Part shown: positions 31,738-41,418 of the stretch, piece by piece
Layout of the letters: every line of letters starts with the position of its first letter
How positions within the stretch are numbered: the stretch's first letter is position 1
The notes under the pieces: generated by a model
Database searches by the model: none
What the model was told of the DNA's origin: nothing
The model's input: only the letters and a program-made list of their open reading frames with translations
Position numbers and translations under genes: made by a program
NCBI GenBank assembly: GCA_900323505.1
Contig: OOIN01000001.1
Span: 124,001 to 188,000, forward strand
DNA: 64,000 nt
Source of the DNA: Ustilago trichophora
Taxonomy: Eukaryota; Basidiomycota; Ustilaginomycetes; Ustilaginales; Ustilaginaceae
Direction of reading: 5' to 3'

Positions 31738-32598
31738 ATGGGCCTCAAGGCCAACTTTGAAGAGACTCCAACCCTTCTCGCCCCGCCATCTTACCTCGAC
31801 AGCACAACCGCCGACGATACTAAGACATCAGCTGACGGGAACGGCCCACACACCAACATTGCTCCACACTATACCGCATGGAAGCTCATCCTTGCATCTT
31901 TCCTTGCATCTGCGCAGACTGGTGGCCTTGATGACATCGACCGAGAAGAAGAGCAGGCCACTGCCCTTTTAGAGGTCTTGTGCAATCTCAGACTGGTATC
32001 CCGGCTCCTATACTCGGTATCCATGTCAGTACTACGCCCAATGTACTTTCCAGAGTACTTGGAAGCCATTCAGGCCACCGTTTATTCAACCAACCTGACC
32101 CAACAATCGCTCGATCAGCCATGTCGTGAAACGCGCGTTCTCGACCACTACATCTCGTACCGCATCAACCGGCGCCATCTCGCATCCCGATCATCCCTCC
32201 TTCTCAACAACGACGATCTCGAATCGGACCACCGACAAGTGTCGCAAGACCTCTTCAAGTGGTTGCAGCCTCAGACATACATGGAGGACGAGATCGGCAA
32301 AACGCTTAGTACCTCAGCTGCCCCATCCGACGGTGTACGCTTTCAAGATCTGCTGGTCAGGTTCCGCTTCACAAGAGCCTCCATCACCTTGCCATTCCTC
32401 GTAGACTCGACCTCCGTGCGGTCCGCGACCTCTGCGCCGACGATTGTCAGGAAAGAATGTGTTACGGTCGACAGAGCGTCCAGCGAGCCGGTCTTTGTGA
32501 CGACACACAAGCTGCTTGATCTGTTGAACCAGCTTGTCTTTGTTAGAAAGACACATGGTAAGCAAGCGTGGTACGAGCTGGTAGGACAGACTGGCTGA
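31738..32598 (+). CDS. hypothetical protein
   Basis: A 286-residue frame from the ATG at 31738 in a pyrimidine-rich leader context. I recognise no domain. The N-terminal 50 residues look disordered. Residues 50-120 are helical and hydrophobic in part (W-K-L-I-L-A-S-F-L-A-S, then L-L-E-V-L-C-N-L-R-L-V-S-R-L-L-Y) and the rest is mixed with no signal peptide or clear membrane span. It is convergent with the SDR gene, about 135 bases away. Codon use looks normal for the window, so it is probably a lineage-specific gene. Confidence 0.65.
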   Translation: MGLKANFEETPTLLAPPSYLDSTTADDTKTSADGNGPHTNIAPHYTAWKLILASFLASAQTGGLDDIDREEEQATALLEVLCNLRLVSRLLYSVSMSVLRPMYFPEYLEAIQATVYSTNLTQQSLDQPCRETRVLDHYISYRINRRHLASRSSLLLNNDDLESDHRQVSQDLFKWLQPQTYMEDEIGKTLSTSAAPSDGVRFQDLLVRFRFTRASITLPFLVDSTSVRSATSAPTIVRKECVTVDRASSEPVFVTTHKLLDLLNQLVFVRKTHGKQAWYELVGQTG

Positions 32599-32733
32599 AC
32601 AGCCATTGCGATCCATTCAATCCCTCACTCTGCATTCACATTTAGCATCTCAGAATCGACATCTTTCAACCTAGGACCCATACATTTCTTTATCTCCATG
32701 TCATGAAAGAGGTAACCCTTGGAGTCAAGGGTG

Positions 32734-33986
32734 TCAGTTTTGCTTTTGACGAGCCTTGTTCATGTCGTCCATGCTGGTATTTGAGCCTAGCAACCAATGG
32801 GCAAAATCCGTGGCCCAACTCGGGAACAGGGCAAACACTTCTGACCAATTTGCATACCATGGCATCGCGATAATTCCTCCGCGCCGTTGCTGTACTGCCG
32901 ATACGACTCGCTTGGCTACTGCATCGGGCCCGACCGAAGGACCTAGAAAGCGGGCTATCAAGTTGCCGTGAAAGCCATCGAACAGCTGCGTCTTGACATG
33001 ACCGAGCACAAGCAGCGTTGTACGGATCTGGGGAGAACGATGGCAATAGTCGAGCTCGTACCTCAATGCCTTATGCAGGCCAACTACGCCGTGCTTCGAA
33101 GCGCAGTAGTCGATCATCTGCGATACACCTGTGTGGCCCATGACAGAAGCAGTGGATACGATATGACCCGGCTTGCCTTCTGTCTTGGCGCGCTGAATCA
33201 TGCTCGGCAGCAAATGCTGGAGCATCCATAGATGCGACGTAAGATTCACGTTGATGAGGCGCGAGAGTTGCGAGGTGGAGAGCAGGGTGATGGGCTGCGA
33301 ATGGGTGAAGCCTGCATTGTTGATGACCACGGTGGGGATGCCATGGATGGCCAGGATCGACTTGAGCACTTTGGAGAGTGCATCTTCGGATGCGAGATCG
33401 CAGATGTATGCCGAGATGTTGGGTCTTGCCAGGGCCTCTATTGAGGTCGAAGGAGATGAACTTGGTTGTAGAGCAGGCAATTTTTGAATGTCGATGACGA
33501 CCACCTTGGCTCCCTTTGCGGCGAAGCGGACTGCCGTTCTATATCCAATGCCTGAAGCACCACCAGTGATGACGATGAGCTCGTGCTTCCATTCATTCTT
33601 GCCAATAGCGGGAAGATAGACGCGATTGTACCACAGATGTGAGGACAGAACGAGCCACCATCCCAACAGTATTGTGAGCGCCGCCGCGGCTATCGACCAT
33701 CTCTGCTGTAGTTCAGTGGGTAGATGATCTTGCGAGAGTTGGATCGCTTGTCGCAACCATTGGTTGGACGTCGTGCAGCCGACAGTATCGCAGCCCAGGG
33801 CTAGGAGATATACAACGCTCAGCAGCGGATCTGAGCCGACAGATCGGATGCGATGTGGGTCAAGATGATGAGAAGAAGTTAGCTGTGATATGCGCTTTCG
33901 AGAAGAGATCCAACGAGAGCTTGCGACTTACTGAAGATGGTCCACTTGAACAAGGTAACGACGGTGTCGACGCTAAAGATCGACAT
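32734..33986 (-). CDS. membrane-anchored short-chain dehydrogenase (SDR16C/RDH10-like)
   Basis: Two exons, 33932-33986 (18 codons plus one base, start ATG at 33986) and 32734-33830, joined in phase 1 with a GTAAGT donor, give 383 residues. NAD(P)-dependent oxidoreductase acting on a lipid, retinoid or steroid-like alcohol or ketone is the family role; the substrate here is unknown. The N-terminus has two hydrophobic stretches (about residues 18-32 and 58-78), so it is probably anchored in the ER or lipid droplet. The Rossmann fold starts I-V-I-T-G-G-A-S-G-I-G. N-N-A-G lies in the middle, S-T-A-S-V-M-G-H-T-G follows, and the catalytic Y-C-A-S-K is complete. The C-terminus is basic and polar. 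Confidence 0.88.
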
Positions 33987-34376
33987 GGTCGCACTGGTGT
34001 TGGTCAATACGGTGACGTCGTCCACCTTGTGAGAGTAGCTCTTCGACGGCGACCGAGGCGAGAAGAAACGGAGACGGTGTCACACGGTCTTGGCAGATTG
34101 CGTATACCTCAACCGGCACGAGAAGAAGTGAAGTAAAGCGAGGTTGAAATCTGGTCCCGACTTCCGTTTCCGAAACGGCATGCACGAAAAGCGATTCAAA
34201 ATGCAAACGCCATCGTCCCGCCAATTCATGTGGAGGCTCGGAGGGCAGAAAAACGGGAAAGGCGGGCTAAAGAAGAAGAAACTTTGTTTTGGCAAGCCAA
34301 GAAATGCCGTGGCCGTCGACGAGCCTTGGCCTGGCTTGGCTTGAGGAAAAGCACAAAAAAGCTCAAGGTGTATGTA

Positions 34377-34396
34377 AGAGAGAGAGAGAGAGAGAG
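34377..34396 (+). repeat. (AG)10 microsatellite
   Basis: Ten AG units in non-coding DNA. Confidence 0.85.
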
Positions 34397-34838
34397 CGCC
34401 CACATCATGACGCACCCTACTGACATACTGTTCGACTGGCGTCTGTGACTATAGACGGTGATTGGGTTGTCGTCGCCCACCGCCACAATTCATATCGATG
34501 CCGAGCAGCCACACATTGTGGAAGTAGCATCTTGGAATAGCCGAAAGCCTCCTGAGAGGCTCAGGGGACGGGACAGGCACCGACAACACAAGCAGCTCCG
34601 CCGGACTTGTTGACAGAAGCGAAGGCACAGCCGTTGCAACGCTGAAGTGAAAGGTCGACGTCCAACGGTCGAGTGGAGAGAAGACTTTCCTTTTGGACAT
34701 TCGGGAAGGATCAGCCGATACAGCACAGCAAATAGCATCGCATTGCATCGCATCGCAGTGATTGGAAATGCTGTGTTCAGTGTCAGCACAGCATTCGGCA
34801 TGTTCCCGACTCTGTCTCGAAGGCGAGACGCGAGCACC

Positions 34839-34866
34839 AAAAAAAAAAAAAAAAAAAAAAAAAAAA
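34839..34866 (+). repeat. poly(A) tract, 28 bases
   Basis: An uninterrupted A run, the third long A/T homopolymer in the window. Confidence 0.9.
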
Positions 34867-35241
34867 GAAGAGAGAAGAACCCTTTTTAGGCTCAAAATCC
34901 AAGCTTAAGCGGAAATGCAGAGCAAGATTTTCCAAGTTTGGTCACTTTTTTAGTGGTTGTGGTCTATGCGTGTGGAGTGTTGGAATGACGTCGATATACA
35001 CGAGCTGAGTGTTCCGCCCTCTCACCCTCGCGACACGCCCGTGCTCTCTCTCTGTTCTCTCTGCGCTCAGGAGTCAAGGGCCTGCTTGTCGCAACGTCAC
35101 AACAGTCATGCCAGAGTCTAACCTGGCGCGTACAGCGTCACTCTCCTTTCCAAAGCCCTTGGTGTGTGGGTCCATCGCTTGGCCCGTTTGTCTCATGTTC
35201 CGCTCCCATTTTTTTTCAACGTGGTCACGTTCCCCGCCCTA

Positions 35242-35247
35242 TATAAA
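35242..35247 (+). promoter_or_regulatory. TATA box of the PMP3 gene
   Basis: CTATATAAACA about 105 bases upstream of the PMP3 ATG, in a C-rich context. Such a strong TATA box fits a stress-induced, highly expressed gene. Confidence 0.6.
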
Positions 35248-35346
35248 CACACCTTTTCAGATTGAGACCTCCATCTAGGCCACCTGTCAACATACCTTCC
35301 ATCAGCCTTCGAATTTCTGTCAACACATCACAATCAATCGCCCACA

Positions 35347-35698
35347 ATGCCTTTCACTTGCAGCGACATCGTCAAGATTATTCTTGCCATCTTCCTCCCA
35401 CCTCTTGGTGTCTTCCTTGAGCGCGGTTGCGGAGCGTACGTATTCGGTGCTTCCACCCTCCATCCAGCGCCAAATCAGTATAAGAATCCGGTCGCTGCTT
35501 GACCTCTGGAGCTTAGAATTCATCACTTACTGACTTTGCTTTCTTTCTCCTTTTGTCTTTGATCTTCTCGAACCGCCTTCTCAATCCCTTCAAATGCTCG
35601 GCAACCCCAACAGTGACTTCTGGATCAACGTCCTCTTGACCATTCTTGGTTACCTTCCCGGTATCATCCACGCTCTCTACATCATCTTCAAGTATTGA
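35347..35698 (+). CDS. PMP3: PMP3 plasma-membrane proteolipid (UPF0057)
   Basis: Two exons, 35347-35435 and 35614-35698, joined in phase 2 (donor GTACGT, acceptor AACAG), encode 57 residues. PMP3 proteins are two-span plasma-membrane peptides that affect membrane potential and salt tolerance and are induced by stress. The family pattern is complete: I-I-L-A-I-F-L-P-P-L-G-V-F-L-E-R-G-C-G in the first half, then the short loop A-D-F-W-I-N-V and L-L-T-I-L-G-Y-L-P-G-I-I-H-A-L-Y-I-I in the second. The intron falls in the loop between the two spans. Length agrees with yeast Pmp3 (55 residues). Confidence 0.96.
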
Positions 35699-36270
35699 GC
35701 AATCGAATCAGCAGCTCGTCATACCCACTTCCCCTCACCCCATACACCATCACCGATCAGGCGAAATAACTCAGTCGATGAACAAAACACTCGAAACATG
35801 GCAGCTTCCTAGCTCGATACTCCCGAGTAGCCTGTCCACCGCTTCTGGAGGCCTTGCACCTGACTCACGACCGCATTCACGACACGGCGCTGTATCTCTT
35901 TCTTTGATAATCTCCGCATTCAGCAATTGATACCATGACTTTCTCCAGCTGATGATATTTGGACCCGGTTTCATAGACTGCTTTGAAGCACGGCTCGTGC
36001 CTGAAGGCTGTTGGTCAAGCGAAGTTCGCCTGGGCAGACCCAGACGGCGGCTGCCATTTGCAGAAGCAGTGTTGACCTCAGCCTTGAAACATTCGAACTT
36101 GCCTTTTGCACGGAAGGTGATTGTACACAGACTGTAAGCATCATTCTATTGAAGCGATGTACGTCGACAGAAGATGTGTGCATTAAAGTCGTACCACGAG
36201 AAGGTTCTTTACCGTCTCTAGACCCTTGATGTGTATACCTCGCATCTGTCGGGAACGTTCTTGACCCAGA
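35699..36270. other. intergenic, convergent gap
   Basis: 3' flanks of PMP3 and of the acetyltransferase gene. No gene is recognised. Confidence 0.5.
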
Positions 36271-37116
36271 CTAGATTGCCCCCTGAGTACCGTCTCCAGC
36301 CTGTGTTGGAAGAGGATTCGGCTCAGCCGAACTGGCATCTTGCACCGTTCCCGTGAAATCCTTGAAGATGATATAGGCATCCGTGAGCTCTTCGCTGCCG
36401 TCCTCCGTCTTGAGCGCGCCCGCCATGGGCAGCCTTCCGACAATTGTGAATCCTAGCTTCTGCCAAATCTTGACACTCGCCATGTTGTTCACGTAGACCA
36501 AGTTGAATACGGATCCCTTGTAACCCGCCTTGGGACCATAGTGAAGGAACGATCGGCCGAGCACACCGCCCAATCCCAACCCACGAGCTGTGGGAGGCAC
36601 CACAAATCCGGCATTGCACAAATGCGATGATCGACCAGGATAGTTGGGTTTGATATAGTAGTATCCAGCGACCTCGGTGGCGTAGTTGAGAGACGACAGA
36701 TCGGGCAACACTGAAACGTCATCCACTTGCAGCCCATCTTGTGGAATCGAAGCCGCCCTCGAGAAACTACCCAGCTGTTGGGCCGAAAGGAAGAATCCAA
36801 CTAGCAAGTCGTATCCCAAAAAGTAGCCTTCGAATTCTGCCAATTCCATAGGTCCCCGTTGGGGGTATGTGACTCCACGCTCCAGTTCAGCGTTGAATAC
36901 CTCGGCGAGGTATTGGATCAGCGCCTTTGGCGGTAGGAGCGTTTTTCCGCCAACACTGCTGGCATATGCGGTCTGTTCGACGCCTTCAGCGTTGAAAGGA
37001 ACGATGACTACGGCTTGACGATCGGCAGTCTGTGCACGTTGCGGAAGTGCATAGAGACGAGGTCGAAGGGTGCTTGGATCCGACCCGGCCGGTCGTGGAA
37101 CGTGTCCGTAAGCCAT
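36271..37116 (-). CDS. GNAT-family N-acetyltransferase
   Basis: A 281-residue intronless gene starting at the ATG at 37116. The C-terminal half is a GNAT fold: Y-Y-Y-I-K-P-N-Y-P-G-R (beta strand 4), then G-F-V-V-P-P-T-A-R-G-L-G-L-G-G-V-L-G, which is motif A with the R-G-x-G-L-G pyrophosphate loop for acetyl-CoA. F-N-L-V-Y-V-N-N-M-A-S-V-K-I-W-Q-K-L-G-F-T-I-V-G-R-L-P follows, the motif B region typical of transferases acting on small molecules or protein N-termini. Similar fungal proteins of this size are annotated only as acetyltransferases. The substrate is unknown. No targeting signal is seen. Confidence 0.85.
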   Translation of the reverse strand: MAYGHVPRPAGSDPSTLRPRLYALPQRAQTADRQAVVIVPFNAEGVEQTAYASSVGGKTLLPPKALIQYLAEVFNAELERGVTYPQRGPMELAEFEGYFLGYDLLVGFFLSAQQLGSFSRAASIPQDGLQVDDVSVLPDLSSLNYATEVAGYYYIKPNYPGRSSHLCNAGFVVPPTARGLGLGGVLGRSFLHYGPKAGYKGSVFNLVYVNNMASVKIWQKLGFTIVGRLPMAGALKTEDGSEELTDAYIIFKDFTGTVQDASSAEPNPLPTQAGDGTQGAI

Positions 37117-38050
37117 CTTGTGCTGTATCGGAAGAGAAGTGCTTTGCAGTGTATGATTCGTGAGTTGGTCTGAGTTGCTCTAGCTTTATACTCTTCTGCT
37201 CGGAGAATAGGCATGCCAAGACAAGATGCTGTAGTTAAGGGCCTGTGATGTTGGATCGGCCAGGTGGAAAGAGGTAGAAACTCGCTCGGTGTTTTGAACG
37301 GTGCCTCGGGGCAATCCTTGGCCTAGAGATCCCGATAGGTCTTGACTTACACCCGATCCAGATCAATCACGGGTGACGCGCGCACATGGCAAAATCAATT
37401 TGGCCTGTCACTTGTTCAGGTCGACAACCGTCACGTCATCAAAACCCAAACCCCGAAAGCCTACACTTGATCTTCCAACGCCTTCTTCAACGTCGGTGAC
37501 ACACCCAACCATCAAACTTATCACAACTGTTCGTACCCATATTCTCGTCTTCAAGGATCACCTCTTTGTAGCAGGAATGACAAGTGTCGGTCTGGACTTA
37601 AGGGATGCTAAGGCAGGGGCAACCGCCAAGAAGGAAGAATTGAATCAATCAAGAGGCTCGAGCGCCCAGTAGCAAATTTATGCACAGCTCGGCAATACAA
37701 AAATGAAAAAGTTCGTTCTATTTCGACGGTAGCACACAGCTCGAAAGTTGTGACCGGTGTGGCACACACGTAGGTGCTACACGTGAGTTGAGCCACACAG
37801 CAAATGTCGATCCGGGCCAGCGAGCTGCTCAGAAGCCGGGCAGGGCTGTGTGTCTGTGTCTAATCTTGTGCCGATCCCTGTCCCGCACTGCTGTATGATG
37901 TAAAGAATCCAGAAGAAAGTGTTTGTTCCACACATCTTAAGTCCGAGATTCGTGAGCTTGCAATCCTGACCCATCCTATATATAGCTCTTCTCCGTCAGA
38001 GCAGAAACTGGATTACTATACATCCCTATACCCCCACACACACAGCAATC
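37117..38050. other. intergenic between divergent acetyltransferase and OYE genes
   Basis: Divergent promoter region. The OYE side has a TATATATA box. No gene is recognised. Confidence 0.5.
37977..37984 (+). promoter_or_regulatory. TATA box of the OYE gene
   Basis: TATATATA 67 bases upstream of the ATG, followed by a CA-rich leader (CCCCCACACACACAGCAATC). Confidence 0.6.
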
Positions 38051-39313
38051 ATGTCGCATCTCGAAGTTCTCAAGAAGCCCGTCGTCTTCTCCAACGGCCT
38101 TTCTGCGCCCAACGCCACTCTCAAGAGTGCCATGACCGAGCGTCTCTGCACTTGGTCCGACGACGATTTCAAGAAGCGTGGCTGGCCTACCCGCGAGTAC
38201 ATCCAGCTCTACAAGACTTGGGGTGAGGGTGAGATCGGCACCATCATTCTCGGCAACATTCCTTGCGATGCACGATACCCTGAAGCCAAGAAGAATGCCT
38301 GTATTGATCCCGAGATTGCATCGCACGACGAGTACGTCAAGGCTTACAAGCCTGTCATTGACGCTGCTAAGGCTCACGGCTCGCTCGTAATTGCTCAGGT
38401 CACCCACGCCGGTCGACAGACTTCGGCTGAGGTTGCTCCCACTCCTGTCTCGTCGTCCGACGTCCAGTGCCCTCCCGGTATGGGCATGACCTTCGGCAAG
38501 CCTCGTCCTTTGACCGTCGACGAGATCCACGACATTGCTCGTCGATTCGGTTTCGCCGCCAAGGTTCTCTACGATGCTCAATGCAACGGTATCGAGCTGC
38601 ACGCTGCCCACGGATACCTTCTCTCGCAGTTCCTCTCCCCCCGTGTCAACCGACGAACCGACCAGTACGGTGGTGACCTCGAAGGACGATCCCGCATTGT
38701 CTTTGAGATCATCGAGAGCATCCGCAAGGCCGTTCCCGATCCCAAGTTCATCGTTTCCATCAAGATCAACTCGGCCGATTTCGCCGATGGAGGATTCGAC
38801 GCCGAAGAGTCCTTCACCATGTCCAAGAAGCTCGAAGCTGCCGGTGTCGACCTCATCGAGCTCTCCGGTGGTACTTATGAGAGCTCGGGATTCGAGCACA
38901 AGAAGGAGTCCACCAAAGCTCGTGAATCCTTCTTCATCGAATTTGCCGAGCGCATCCGTCCTCACTTGACCACTGCCAAGCTCGCCGTCACTGGTGGATT
39001 CCGTTCGTCAAAGGCCATGGCAAAGGCAGTTGAGGAGAAGTCGTGCGACATTGTCGGTCTCGCACGCCCCCTCTGCGGTGAACCTTATCTGTGCAAGGAG
39101 CTTCTCAACGGTCAGAAGGACAAGGCAAGGGAAGTCCACCCCGACTTGCCCAAGCAGATCGAAATCGCTGCTTGCGTCGTTCAGATCAACCAGGTCGGCC
39201 ACGGCGCCACCCCTTGCGACACTTCGACTGCCGAAGGTGCCAAATTCGCTACCGACGCCGTCATGCAGCGCAAGGAGCCCGAGCACGGCGGTGAAAAGGA
39301 CCAGAAGCTGTAA
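38051..39313 (+). CDS. old yellow enzyme / NADH:flavin oxidoreductase
   Basis: An intronless 420-residue FMN TIM-barrel protein. The family reduces activated C=C bonds of enones and related compounds with NAD(P)H; the natural substrate here is unknown. Motifs visible: L-K-S-A-M-T-E-R at the N-terminus, Q-V-T-H-A-G-R-Q near residue 117, then the family block I-E-L-H-A-A-H-G-Y-L-L-S-Q-F-L-S-P (residues ~180-197) with N-x-R-T-D-Q-Y-G-G just after, and late V-T-G-G-F-R with D-I-V-G-L-A-R-P, the phosphate-binding end of the barrel. It resembles the YqjM-like class more than yeast Oye2. A strong TATA box, CA-rich leader and a very biased, C-ending codon set suggest high expression. Confidence 0.92.
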   Translation: MSHLEVLKKPVVFSNGLSAPNATLKSAMTERLCTWSDDDFKKRGWPTREYIQLYKTWGEGEIGTIILGNIPCDARYPEAKKNACIDPEIASHDEYVKAYKPVIDAAKAHGSLVIAQVTHAGRQTSAEVAPTPVSSSDVQCPPGMGMTFGKPRPLTVDEIHDIARRFGFAAKVLYDAQCNGIELHAAHGYLLSQFLSPRVNRRTDQYGGDLEGRSRIVFEIIESIRKAVPDPKFIVSIKINSADFADGGFDAEESFTMSKKLEAAGVDLIELSGGTYESSGFEHKKESTKARESFFIEFAERIRPHLTTAKLAVTGGFRSSKAMAKAVEEKSCDIVGLARPLCGEPYLCKELLNGQKDKAREVHPDLPKQIEIAACVVQINQVGHGATPCDTSTAEGAKFATDAVMQRKEPEHGGEKDQKL

Positions 39314-39518
39314 ATGATCTTCTCTCGAGATTCCAAACTTTCAGCCTGCAGCATGTAGACAATTAGAAAATCGTAGACAGGAAGTAATCATACCATATTG
39401 TTGAAAGATACAGTACGCCAGTCTGCGACAGGATGGCATGCTACAAAACAAGTGTTGGTGTGTGCTGAGCAGAACGAAGCTGAGCGTGATGCTTGTCTTG
39501 AGTAGCTGTGACTAATAT

Positions 39519-40970
39519 CTATGGCTCACCTACCTTCTTGATATGCTTCAGTGGAAGGTTGATACGCTCATTCCTACGCCAAAAGTCGATCAAAATCCTT
39601 GCCGTGCGATCAGGTGCATCCTCATGCAACGAGTGACCCACATCGGCAATCACTTCGAGCTGATACTTGCCCTGCATCTGTCCAATCATCAACTCCCTAT
39701 CCAGCCTATCCGTACCCGCAAGTAGCAACAGGCGTGCAGTTTTGACACTGAGAAAGCGCGAGGAGAGACCTTCGAACCAGCTCCTCCAATACGGTTCGGT
39801 GGCGAGCAAGTCTGCTTTCCAACGGTAGGCGTGTTGTCGCGCATCTGTAGTCTCGCTGGAAACCTCGTCGAGCACTTCTTGTGGTTCGTCGTTTTCAGAT
39901 GGGTTGGCGGATGGAGCGGAGGCAGAGGGGAAGAAGTTGGGGTTTTTCTCGATGAGGGGTGGGACGCTGATTCGTGCGCTGTCGAGGTTGGCGATGGTCT
40001 TGCTGTCTACATGCCATCTGATTGCGTCCTCGACAGAGGAGAAGCCAGAAGGGTGGCTGAGGACTACGCTTCGCATGACACTAAGCGCATCCATTGCGGT
40101 TCCTTCCACTACATCCAGCACCGCCACTCCAGAGATTCGTGTAAAGCCTTTTGCAGAAAGTGCGTGGGCAGCAGAGACGACGACCGACCCGCCCATGGAA
40201 TGCCCGACAAGCACGAGTGAAGGCATCTCTTCCGCATTCGGGAACATCGTTGAGAGCAGCGTTGTGAGATCGGATGAGAGAACGTCGATAGACATGTCGA
40301 GCGGATCCGTCTGAGTACCGTTCAACCTCGTTCGGCCATGACCACGACAGTCGTAGGCCAACACACCAACTTCTCCGCCGCTCATCTTTGTGATTTCAGC
40401 AGCTGTGAGTGCATACGACAGCGCACTGAACCCCGCACCATGGTGAAACACAAATAGCGTTCCCGGATTAGACGGCGGAGCTGCTTTTGCTGATGAGCTC
40501 TGATGCGCTTCGTCCTCGTCCTCGTCCTCGTCATCGCCGTCGTCCGTCGGTAGCCCGACACCCGGTCGGAGTGTTGGCAAAGAGGGAGAATTGATGTTGA
40601 CATTCACATCGTGAAGCGAGGCGGAAGCTGCCTGTCCCGACCTGAACGGAGTGCGAGATGCTGATGGGGCGGTCTGTTTCGGGCGCGGCGGAGTGTAGTA
40701 TACGCGAAATGATGCAGATCCGCTACTGAGTGCGACATCCACTTCAAGAGCTTGTTCGAAAAATTCTTCTGCTGTTCTGGGAGCAAAGTCTTTCGCTTGG
40801 TGTCGGCGCTTGGTCAAGTGAGGTATCGCAAGTGACGAGGTACTCGAAGAGGCACCGAACACATCACCGGATTCCTGTTCTGCCTGTTCCTCATCTGCTT
40901 CCGAGAACGGTGGGACGGGCGGAAGCTTGCTCAGCTTGCTCTTCAGGAACGAGCGCTGAAGGTCGGACAT
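39519..40970 (-). CDS. PPE1: protein phosphatase methylesterase 1
   Basis: A 483-residue frame from the ATG at 40970; a Met 15 codons upstream is in frame but the MSDLQRSF start is the better match to the family. It removes the methyl ester from the C-terminal Leu of the PP2A catalytic subunit. The alpha/beta-hydrolase core shows F-V-F-H-H-G-A-G-F-S-A (oxyanion region), D-C-R-G-H-G-R-T, the nucleophile elbow L-V-G-H-S-M-G-G-S, V-L-D-V-V-E-G-T-A, and the late D-V-G-H-S-L-H-E-D with the catalytic His. Lineage-typical additions are an acidic Asp/Glu run around residues 145-155 and a Ser/Asn/Glu insertion around residues 350-375. Confidence 0.92.
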   Translation of the reverse strand: MSDLQRSFLKSKLSKLPPVPPFSEADEEQAEQESGDVFGASSSTSSLAIPHLTKRRHQAKDFAPRTAEEFFEQALEVDVALSSGSASFRVYYTPPRPKQTAPSASRTPFRSGQAASASLHDVNVNINSPSLPTLRPGVGLPTDDGDDEDEDEDEAHQSSSAKAAPPSNPGTLFVFHHGAGFSALSYALTAAEITKMSGGEVGVLAYDCRGHGRTRLNGTQTDPLDMSIDVLSSDLTTLLSTMFPNAEEMPSLVLVGHSMGGSVVVSAAHALSAKGFTRISGVAVLDVVEGTAMDALSVMRSVVLSHPSGFSSVEDAIRWHVDSKTIANLDSARISVPPLIEKNPNFFPSASAPSANPSENDEPQEVLDEVSSETTDARQHAYRWKADLLATEPYWRSWFEGLSSRFLSVKTARLLLLAGTDRLDRELMIGQMQGKYQLEVIADVGHSLHEDAPDRTARILIDFWRRNERINLPLKHIKKVGEP

Positions 40971-41418
40971 GATTTCCTGTGGTCGCCGAGATTTTCTGTA
41001 CTTCTTCTGAAACAAAGTAATCTTGTGACGATGTTGTGTTCAACATCAAGAATAGTCGAGCGGGGGTTGAAGGTAAGGTCGAGCAGCTCGCATAGGCCGA
41101 TGCGCAGTGGAAGCTGTGGAGGTGAAAGCGGAAAGAGCAACACTTTCAAGAAGAACTCATATAAAAATACGTGAAATATGCGCAGCTGTCATAATTGGCG
41201 GAATTGGCACCGAAGTTGCGAGACGCGCCCATTTTGCAAACCAGTTCTCAAGTTAGGTGCCAACGCTACCACTCAGACCTCACGCACACTTAACGCACAC
41301 ACTGTCACACACCGCAGTGAGTCAACCAGCAGAGACAGCACGATGATTCCAGTACAGAAGCAATGTAGGTGCATAGAATAAGAGTGTCAACTATCTAACA
41401 ATACATCGGGCTGCACAA
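40971..41418. other. intergenic between PPE1 and the ACS permease gene
   Basis: 5' flank of PPE1 and 3' flank of the permease. No gene is seen. Confidence 0.5.

Larger units (their letters stand above)
33987..35346. other. intergenic between the divergent SDR and PMP3 genes
   Basis: Contains an (AG)n tract at 34377-34396 and 28 A at 34839-34866. No gene is recognised. The right end carries the TATA box of PMP3. Confidence 0.5.

Noticed and set aside
37976..38965. A 329-codon open frame antisense to the old yellow enzyme gene
   Set aside because: It mirrors the strongly biased codons of the sense gene, is Val/Gly/Leu-rich without a domain, and covers the sense start region. It is an artefact of codon use.
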